In this document: positions 55,460-64,000 of the stretch, in pieces
Position numbering within the stretch: position 1 is the stretch's first letter
How the letters are laid out: each line of letters starts with the position of its first letter
Source: Globodera rostochiensis
Taxonomy: Eukaryota > Nematoda > Chromadorea > Rhabditida > Heteroderidae
Direction of reading: 5' to 3'
Assembly: GCA_018350325.1 (NCBI GenBank)
Contig: JAEVLN010000035.1
Location: forward strand, 26,007-90,006
Length of the DNA: 64,000 nt
Made by a program: the position numbers and the translations under genes
The notes under the pieces: model-generated
The model's input: only the letters and a program-made list of their open reading frames with translations
Databases searched by the model: none
What the model was told of the DNA's origin: nothing

Positions 55460-56791
55460 TTAACCAAAAATATTTGAATCGGGGTTTTAGTGTTTTTACA
55501 ATAAATAAATATTTTATAATTTTAAATTTACATTGAATTAAAAAATTATTATTAACTCTTTTGACATGGAATTGGTGTTTGATCTTTTTATTGCATTTAC
55601 TTTTTTATAATTAAAACTTATTAGATTTATTAGATGAGTTGATTTTTTAATATTTAATTAGTATAATTTAGTTATAAACATAAAGTTAAGTGTTTTCACA
55701 TATTTTATTACTTGCCGTGGAGGTAATTTTTATTAGTTTTGTGTAATATCATTTTTTTTTATATTTGACAAATTTTTTAGGGGAAATTAATCATTTAATA
55801 AGCAATATTTTTCAAGCTTTAATGCTCTTATCGTTTTGTAGCTACAGTATCTTTTAATTACTTTATTAATAATTGCAAAAACAAAAAGCCGAAACCAATA
55901 AATGAATACAGCGGGATTTCGTTCAGCCTACAATAAAATACAGAATTTTTTTCTAATTTAATTAAAGAAAATGTTTCCTTATAAACATTTACTGAGAGCT
56001 TTTCCTTCAAAGATAAATAAGTATATTCAATGATTAAATAGCATATTTAAAACCATATAAATAAAGTTTTAAAAGCTTTAAATATTTTTATTTATAAATT
56101 TCTAATGACTTATTATTTAACAATATCATAAAAAAAAATTTAATACGTTTATTGGCCAGGTCCCATAAAGTGTATAAATCGTCGACTTCGAAAATGATGT
56201 ATCTCGTAAAAATTATAAGATTAAAAATGTAGCATTCAAACGAAAGGTATGATGCGCCATGCTTAAATTTATTGAAATTTTATTTATTATATTTAAGAAA
56301 TTCTTTTAAATTAAAAAAATAATCTTCATTATTGTTTCTTTATTAAATTCAGTTTTTAGGCAGAGCTAATTAATTATCAATTAATGCTAAGTTTTATTAC
56401 AAGCTCCAACGACTAAAACATGCTGGTCTTTAATTTCGTATGTATTATTATTTGGTATTTAACTGAATTTTAAAAGTAAATATAATCTTCTTTATAGTTT
56501 TGTGTGCTAAATTAATTCATATTGGCTATATTCAAATTCAAAAATGGCGGACAGCGTTTAATGAGTTATTATTTCTTTTAATTTGTAATGTCAACACAAA
56601 ATAATTAGCATTTTTAAAACATTTTTATTTTATTTTATTTTATTAACTGAAATGCATTTTTTGTTTAACATTAAATTTCAAAATCTTTTTTTTTGTTAAT
56701 TATCCGATAAATTTACCTATTAAATAGCAGTTGTTTGTTGCTTTTTTTATAAAACCACGCCTATAATTAAGAAAATCTTCAAAACAAACAT
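55460..56791. other. AT-rich spacer
   Basis: Mostly T-rich. No gene, RNA or repeat recognised. Confidence 0.45.
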
Positions 56792-57030
56792 TTAACAATC
56801 TTTTAAATGAAAAAACTCTGCTCTATGATAAAGGTTTGTAGTTTTAAGATTCTTTAATTCTTCTTGGTTAAATGTTTTCCTTGAGAGCGTTATGCTGTCA
56901 GCACATTTTTGTTGGCATTTTAACTTTCCGTTTTGAAGGCACCAAACGAAAAAGTAATTGTATTTTGTTTTTTGCCAACCCGATTGGTATTCTGAGACTA
57001 TCCCAGGCCAACACATCCCTGCCGCAGTGT
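56792..57030 (-). CDS. Exon-like frame, cysteine-containing, unknown
   Basis: An acceptor-like AACATTTAG ends at 57,031 and the frame continues 79 codons: TAAGMCWPGIVSEYQSGWQK, TKYNYFFVWCLQNGKLKCQQ, KCADSITLSRKTFNQEELKN and LKTTNLYHRAEFFHLKDC. Five cysteines and a mixed composition suggest a real protein segment, perhaps extracellular. An ATG lies at 57,016. No family recognised. Confidence 0.4.
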
Positions 57031-57629
57031 CTAAATGTTTCTTAAATTATAGAAACAACATGAAATATAAAGTTTAAAAAGTTACATATAATGTATAAGG
57101 TACGGTAGAAAAAATTTACATTAAAATGATTGAAAAAACCCAAAGTCGCTAATAAAACCCATAAAAGTCAAATAAATGTTGAAAAAATACACATTGTAAA
57201 AAATAATAAAAAAACCTTTTGAATTATTTTAAGTTAATAGCTATTTAGTACCTAAAGCATTTTTTATATAAAAAAAACTTTTATTTTGGGTAAATTTAGT
57301 GTTCTTTGATGAAGGACAATATCTATTTAACTTTTTTGCAATTTTAATTTAATTTAATAGAATAAAAATATCAAGATATAGTTAAAAAAATTTTTGTTTA
57401 GACAATATTTTAATATGCCTTTTTATTTTTTAGACAAGATGATTTTGTTGTAGTTAGGTCTGTAATTCATACAATATTTTATAAATTATTTTAAATATTT
57501 AAATAAAATCTTGCTCGGAGTTTCCAATTATTTATATATTTATTCATTAAACAATGTTTATGCATTTTAAAACCAAATTCAGTGTCTATTTGTTTCTTTA
57601 TTTATTAAACGTCTTTATAAGAGTTATGA

Positions 57630-57808
57630 TCTAATGTAGCCAATCTTGATTTTATTTACACGAAAATTTTTGTTTTCAGATACTGTTAAAATAATTTATC
57701 GTCTACCAACCCAAAGTTCGTTAATTACGATACCCCAATATTGTGAACAAGATTTTGTATTCTAAAACCAGAGTGTTGTATAAAAACAATTTAGTCATAT
57801 AAAGTTAA
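57630..57808 (+). repeat. Dispersed repeat of about 180 bp, copy 2
   Basis: Partner of 39,153-39,335, same orientation, with small indels. See copy 1. Confidence 0.7.
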
Positions 57809-58280
57809 ATGAAAAAAAGAATTATCAAAATATAAAAAATCCACCAAATTTCGAAATCGCTAGAATGCCTTAATGAAAAAATGCTGTTGGTTTATTAGGT
57901 TTAGTCTTAAAATATCTGGTGAAAAAATGGATTAGACAAAACAATAACAAAATAATGTAAATTAATCTTTATTTATGTAAAAGCTAACGATTTGCAAAAA
58001 AAAAAAAAAATTAAAAATCATCTAAAGCAACTTAATAAATCACAAAATAAATAATCAAATGAAATTAGCTCGAATATAAACAAATGCACTATTTTATTTA
58101 ATCAACACTGAAATTTTTAATGATTGACTTTACTTTTTAATAACTAATTATTTTGTAAAGAACTTTTTATTAAATTAAGTGTTATAATTTTAATACAAAA
58201 ACGGAGTCCTGGCAAGAATTTGTTTATTGAACAGATTTTGGTCCGTTTATTAACCATGACTTAGCGAATGACCAATTTAT
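57809..58280. other. A-rich spacer
   Basis: No gene or RNA recognised. Includes a homopolymer A run near 57,996. Confidence 0.45.
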
Positions 58281-59974
58281 GGTCAATCCCCGCGGTACAC
58301 CCCGAGGAGGTGCATGGTGGAAAACAGGCAAAAAACCATGTACCCCACTCACCGGGAGTTGATGGAAAATTATAAACCCGCTGAGGAGCTACGCTCGTAA
58401 ATGTGTTAAATAATGAATGAAAATGAAAACTACCACAAATCAATAAACAGATCGGCGGAAACTACAAAACAATTTTAAATTTGCAAAGCGGCAAGCAGAA
58501 CGTTCCTCAGGGCCCACTGAACCCACATTCTACAAGCGACTCCGCCTTCGCCGATCTGCCCCAATCCTATTTATAAACCTATAATTTTAAATAAAACTAA
58601 TTTTTTCACATTAATTAGATTAGTTAACTACAAAATTTTAACAATTTAAATGTGAAGATTATTGATTTATTTAATTTGGACATCAACGACCATCTAAAAG
58701 CCGGCACAAACAGAGACGCCTTGTATTGCGCATACCAACAAGTAATTTAGTAGTATTCCAAAAATCAAATTAATATTTACTAATGAAAAAAATTCGATGA
58801 AAATGGGTTTGACATTCTAAGTAAAGATTTGCTCAAACGCTTATTGCTTGCGACAACAAATCGTATTGTTGACATAAATAATTCGCTCATTTTGGAACGC
58901 TTTACTTCATCATGCGTTGATTATTATTCTGTTGACAAGCCGCTTAATGAAAACCCTATGGCAGTTAATGCTGCAGAATTTGATGTTGCTCAATTAAATT
59001 TGATGAACCCATTAGGTATGCCACACCATCATTTACGTTTGAAAGTGGGTTCAATAGTTGTTTTACTTATTAACCTAAACACAAACAAAGGTCTGTAATG
59101 GAACACGTTTAATTGTAAAAAAATTGACGCCAAATTTGATTGAGGCTGAGGCCATTACGGGTGGTTCGTCACGTAGTGGTATCACACTTGGTATTCCCCG
59201 TCACCGGAGTACATATAAAGACAAACGTCCCGAAGGGATTTGGTTTGAACGTTTTCAATTTCCTGTTCGAATTGCATTCACTATGACTATTGTTAAAGCC
59301 CAGGGGCAAACGTGTGAACGTTTGGGTATTGATTTCACTGAAGAACCCTTCTCACATGGACAATTTTATACACTGCTCTTTCACGTGTTACAAGCAGTGA
59401 AGGAATTCGTATTTATGCACCAAATAAAAATTTAAACGAAAATGGGGAGCCTTTAATTAGAAATGTTGTGGCGCGTGGTCTTCAATTTAATTAATTTTCA
59501 AAACTTATTTTTTTGCTATTCATTGCTGTCTTTCTCGCAGTATACTTAGATCTGGTGAACTATAACAACCAAAAAAACGTTATAAATTTCCCGATCCCGG
59601 GCAAATGAGCTCCTTATAACTGTTTGTGATAAGGTGGCTGGTTGGTTGGAGGTTCATTGACCGTTGGTTGTTATAGGTTTATAAATAGGATTGGGGCAGA
59701 TCGGCGAAGGCGGAGTCGCTTGTAGAATGTGGGTTCAGTGGGCCCTGAGGAACGTTCTGCTTGCCGCTTTGCAAATTTAAAATTGTTTTGTAGTTTCCGC
59801 CGATCTGTTTATTGATTTGTGGTAGTTTTCATTTTCATTCATTATTTAACACATTTACGAGCGTAGCTCCTCAGCGGGTTTATAATTTTCCATCAACTCC
59901 CGGTGAGTGGGGTACATGGTTTTTTGCCTGTTTTCCACCATGCACCTCCTCGTGGTGTACCCTGGGGATTGACC
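58281..59974. mobile_element. 304-bp inverted repeats flanking a Helitron helicase remnant
   Basis: The left arm 58,281-58,584 and right arm 59,671-59,974 are inverse copies of exactly equal length with only about three mismatches seen, all near the outer end. Each arm contains a 112-bp inner unit bounded by CAGATCGGCGGAA and TCGCCGATCTG. The frames of 60-85 codons in the arms are mirror images of each other and not genes. The central 1,086 bp carries the helicase remnant. No target duplication was found at the outer ends. Confidence 0.85.
58785..59494 (+). pseudogene. Helitron Rep/helicase C-terminus (PIF1-like), broken
   Basis: The C-terminal part of the PIF1-type helicase of Helitron rolling-circle transposons. 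It reads FDILSKDLLKRLLLATTNRI, then SVDKPLNENP, LMNPLGMPHHHLRLKVGSIV, LNTNKGL, and in the next frame CNGTRLIVKKLTPNLIEAEA, RIAFTMTIVKAQGQTCERLG and FTEEPFSHGQFYT. The AFTMTI-KAQGQT block is helicase motif VI. A 2-bp loss at about 59,093 and another shift near 59,395 break the frame; the last part (EGIRIYAPNKNL...RGLQFN) ends at 59,494. The replication-initiator domain and the N-terminal helicase motifs are absent, so it is dead. Confidence 0.85.
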
Positions 59975-60744
59975 AACTGTGCGTATGGAGTACTGTAGTA
60001 CAATATTTTTGGCCGTATAAATCCCGATTTTTCACTGAAATACAAGTTTTTCTGTTTCTTACTTATTAATAAAAGCTTAAAAACTTATTATAATGATTTG
60101 TTAAGCAAAAAAATAGTGTAAATTTTACAATAATTGATTTGGAAGATATAGATTTCAGGTCATTTAAAATTAAATTTTCTTTAAAATTCTAAATGCACAG
60201 GGCAGATCCATAAAAGACAATAAAGGGCAATTAAAATATTTAATAAAATTGTTTATATTTTTTCCCAGCGTCGAAAATGTCTGTTTCATATTCATACATT
60301 CATTTAAAGCCTTATCGAACTATGTATAAGTAAATAAGAAAATAAATACATGTTTTATTCTTTAATACATCATATAACACGATACAATCAAAAAATGGCG
60401 AGACGTGGACTCCATTCCATCGATACTTTTATTGATTTATTCAGTTTCTGAATTTAAATTTCATTTTTCATTACATTTAATTGTTCTTCATTTTTGTTTT
60501 TAATCATATTTGTTATTTTAATTTTAATTACTTTATTTTTAAATCTTAGCTCTGCAATCACGGCAATAATTAATTTTTATATATCTTGGCTACAATTCAT
60601 TTAGCATAATTTGTTTTTAATAATTTACCGTTCACATTTGGTTCCTTTATTTAAGTTTTTAAGCTATTTAATAAAGACAATTTAACTGTGGCATTTGAAG
60701 CAAATTAGGGTTAATTGTTAATTATTAATTTATTTTTTCGTGAA
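59975..60744. other. AT-rich spacer
   Basis: No gene, RNA or repeat recognised. Confidence 0.45.
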
Positions 60745-60883
60745 TTAATTTAAATAAATCAAATTAAGGACAAATAGAGGCATAATTGTGAGGCGTTCAA
60801 TCGCCGCCGCTATGGCATGCGGATTGTTCTGCTCCGAGGGCAAAATGGCATTGTAAACAAGCGCTGTAAGGATGGCGATTGCA
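60745..60883 (-). pseudogene. OTU-like exon fragment, related to the gene at 53.2-54.0 kb
   Basis: On the minus strand an acceptor CTTCAAG is followed by T, then GCAATCGCCATC. In the OTU gene the second exon starts after TTTAAG with C, then GCAATCGCCATT, in the same phase. The peptide is AIAILTALVYNAILPSEQNN then PHAIAAAIERLTI and stops at 60,745-60,747. Downstream identity to the OTU gene is weak, and no matching first exon with GDCFYR was found upstream. It may be a decayed paralogue, or the similarity may be limited to the splice junction. Confidence 0.35.
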
Positions 60884-63800
60884 CTTGAAGACCAACCGCA
60901 ACATTCAGATACGATTGATAGATTTTTATGATAAAATTGTTAACTAAATTTTTAGATAAGAAATTTTAGCTTTTGATAATTTACACGAGATTCTCTCACG
61001 GAGTGCATAATTTCTACTTTTTGTTTAAATATTATTATATTTTTTTATCTCAGCAAGCTTTATGATAGGAACTGCTTCGATTTTGACATTTTTGTTAACG
61101 GAAGATATCAACTACGAGTTTTATCAAATAATTTAATCGATTCCTGAGCGCGTATTATATTGTTTTTTGAAAATGAACTTTTTAAATGATTTAATTGTTT
61201 TAACCTGCATAAATATCGGTGTTATAAATCAGTTTTTCCTTAATTTCATTTTATGTTATGTCTTTTGGTAGGGACATTAAATGGCTATATAAAAAACACG
61301 AATTGAATACATGGACTTGTTAAACGTGAGACAATAATTATTTATGAATTTTATTTTTACGAGTTTATATTTTTTTTGTCTTTAAACTATTTTTTTATTT
61401 TTAATGAGTTTGCCTTAAATACTTTTTTTAATGATTTATAGTTGAATTTGAATAATTTTATTTATTTATTTTTATAATTCTGCCTGTTTTGGAGTTTTTA
61501 TTGATTATTTTTATTTGTTTAATAATTACATTGATACTTTTTATTTACAAAGTTTTGTTGATAGTTTTATTCTATTCAGTTTATTGTCTTAATTTATTCC
61601 TGACCGTATTCCCTTTCAAATTGTCTTTCCTATTTCTCGCGTCATTTTTTGATATCTTTTATTCACTCAGTTTCCATCGCTTTATTTATATATATATATA
61701 TTTTTTCTTTTCAATATTATTATTTTTTTTAATTTTAAGTTATTATTAATTTTTCCTTTATCTAGATGAAATTGGTAGTAGCAACCTAAAATAGTAGTTT
61801 TGTAATTTTGAGTTTTAGCGATCTCTGTTCTTTTACCTTTAAGTGAATATGTAATATATATCTTTGGTTGAATAATTTAGCGTCTTTGACTTTTCAAAAT
61901 TCAATATATTTTTTTAAGTTTTAGTTTTTTTTTATTTATATTTGGAATTCCACTAAATATTGAAAATTCTTTTCAATATTTTTAAAAACATTAGATAAAA
62001 TTTGGCGACATATTTAGATCGATTTTTGAAATAAATAACTTATTTAAATTTTCTTTGTGAAATTTTATGAATTACTTCTGGCAGTTTCTTCTTTAATGCA
62101 AAGGTTTTTAGATACTCAGAATCTTTACTTTATTTAATACAGTAAAATAAATTATGGTAAATTTTAATTTTTGTTTATTTTTGTTTTTTGAAGATTAAGA
62201 TTAAATTTTAGAAAGAATTAAACCATCCTCTGCACTGGTCACACCTTGCATTTGAGAAAAATTCTTCATCTATTTTTTGTTGTGAAATAGGTTTGTTTAA
62301 AATTTTAGAGAAGTTTTAATCAAAAAACTTTGTTCTTAGCTTCGAATATATCATTTGTATTAATATATTAAAAATATTTACTATGTGTGTTGATTCTGAA
62401 ACTATTTTATCCGTTTAGTTCATCGTTTATATATATATATATAATTTTAAACGAATAACATATATATTATCAACCTTTTGAATACTATGCTCATTATTAT
62501 TATTTAATTTAGTTTATTGATACTTTTTTATTTATTGTTACAAATTTATGGCAAATTAAAAAATTTGAATAAATCTTTAGAATGTAAAGTAAAAGATCCA
62601 AATTGTGTTAAAAAAACATTTTATTTCAACTTACTTTGACGCTGAAAATTTATTTAAATAATGTGGTTTTTCAAAGGTTCTGTCACGATTAAATATAATA
62701 TTCATTAATGTATGCTGTTTTAAAATAAATTTGGAAATAATAATTGATTTTGCTTGAGATAACTAATTAGGAAATGATTTTTCGCCGGATCATGCCGCGT
62801 CTCCAGAAAAAATTTGTTGTAAAAAACAAAACAATTTAACCAATTTTTCTCCAGAATACGAAATTTTAAAAAACCAAAAGGTTTTGCTTTGCAATTAATT
62901 GTTACAAAGATATTTAGTGTATATTTTTGCAATCTCATTTCTCTGCTTATGAAATATATTTATTTGAGATTTCGATTTTAAAAAATAATAAAATTTAAAT
63001 GCACTTAAGCACTTCACTCAGTATATACTTATCGTTTACCCGATCCCAAGATTACCTTAATTTATTTTTGATGTAAATATTTACATGATAATTAAAGGTA
63101 TTTTCATTTATTTGTGTTTATTTTGAAGCACTTTAACTTTTTTAAGTACACGTTTGAATAATTTTTTTTTAATATAACATTTTATTTGGTTTCTCTTCTT
63201 ATTAGAATATATTCATATTTCAGCTTATTTCAATATACGCAAATTAAATTTTAAAAGGAATAAACATAATTAGAACTTTATCCTGAATAAAAATTAAGGC
63301 CTGCTGAATGATCGGAAGATTGACGTTACATCGGTCGTGCTTATTGTAATTTAAAATTCTAATAATATTAATTTTGTCAATTTAATAAGTTTCTTTAAAC
63401 AGGTAAAAAAGCTAATTTTATATTGATTTTTACGCATAGTTTAAGATTATTTCGATAAAAATTACATTTAATTTGATTTTTATAATGTTAAAATATTGCG
63501 TTCCTTCAATCCGGCGTGATTAATCAATGATTTTTGTTCCATATTTTCCAATTTCAAATAAATACAAAATTTACTTCCGCTAGATTTTGTTACATACAAG
63601 TTCAATTTTCAGTTTAAACCATTGTACCAGTTGGCGTAATTCTTTAGCACCTGCCCGCTGTCGTTTTGGACGCACAGCGGCGGCAGGAGACAAGTAAATT
63701 AGTGTTGTGGTTAACTCCCAAAAAGAAATTTTACTTTATTTATACAAAAATTTATTAAAAATTACATTAATTTTAAAATTATTATTTAAGCTGCTTTTTA

Positions 63801-64000
63801 GATAAACGGAAATTAAATTGCTTATTCAAACACTAGAAATAGAATGTTTAGAAATAAAAACTTTACTTGCCGGTAAAGATAATATCATTTATTAATCTTT
63901 ATTAATTCTCTTTAGTTAGTTTATATTGCAAATTTATTCACCTCATTATAATTTTTACTGCTTATTTTTTATCGATGAATTTTGTGTCGTCATTTTTTTG
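60884..64000. other. T-rich spacer to the window end
   Basis: Mostly T-rich. A minus frame at 62,720-62,938 (72 codons; contains LEKNWLNCFVFYNKFFLETR) may be an exon. The 86-codon hydrophobic plus frame at 61,489-61,749 is AT-driven. A TA-repeat run lies near 62,430. A GC-rich patch at 63,645-63,695 (CACAGCGGCGGCAGGAG) is too short to interpret. Confidence 0.4.

Noticed and set aside
59530..59640. Helitron 3' terminus with hairpin
   Set aside because: A CCCGATCCCGGG word follows the helicase stop, but no clear hairpin plus CTAG-type end could be defined.
58261..60069. Mirror-image frames beginning MICGSFHFHS at both arms
   Set aside because: Identical because the arms are inverted copies; no domain and not conserved beyond the repeat.
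61489..61749. 86-codon hydrophobic plus frame
   Set aside because: Composition is driven entirely by T-rich DNA; no splice signals and no GC-richer core.

Overview
The window is very AT-rich eukaryotic DNA, roughly four fifths A+T by eye. It looks like nuclear DNA of an invertebrate. The evidence is GT-AG introns of 45, 46, 59 and 79 nt that join open frames, hAT-type elements with 8-bp target duplications, a Helitron helicase remnant, and long AT-rich spacers. There is no operon structure and there are no ribosome binding sites. Introns of 45-46 nt would suit a nematode, but I cannot fix the taxon.

Layout. 1-3.3 kb is AT-rich with one exon-like island. 3.28-3.93 kb is a patch of bacterial DNA: the tail of an M16 peptidase and the head of methionyl-tRNA synthetase face each other, with a further bacterial-looking frame behind the second. 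4-12.3 kb is AT-rich with scattered exon-like frames, including an unusual 234-codon frame at 8.5-9.2 kb. 12.39-12.93 kb is a terminal-inverted-repeat element built from a repeated ACACGACC word. 13.3-14.1 kb holds a dispersed repeat, a 106-108 bp tandem repeat and a clean exon candidate. 14-26 kb is mostly desert with small exon-like islands. 26.8-28.5 kb is a tandem duplication carrying a fold-back element whose 51-bp loop lies in opposite orientations in the two copies. 29-40 kb is mainly T-rich and holds the best spliceable exon series (30.6-33.4 kb). It ends in a hAT-type element with a tRNA-like insert. 42.67-45.70 kb is a nearly perfect 1.51-kb tandem duplication. 48.28-48.56 kb is a second bacterial patch (DnaE). 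49-52.7 kb is a nest of simple-word repeats including a second hAT-type element. 53.15-54.03 kb encodes an OTU-family cysteine protease. 58.28-59.97 kb is a 304-bp inverted repeat around a broken Helitron helicase. 60.75-60.88 kb resembles one exon of the OTU gene. The rest is T-rich desert.

One large-scale pattern runs through everything: long blocks that are T-rich on the + strand alternate with A-rich blocks. Several of the better spliced or terminal exon candidates lie on the strand that reads T-rich in their block, as expected if the blocks are introns of alternately oriented genes, but not all do.

The strongest results are the three-exon OTU gene, the Bacteroidetes-like gene fragments, the inverted loop, and the tRNA-like sequences inside two hAT-type elements. 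Most small exon candidates have no recognised function and are listed with low confidence.
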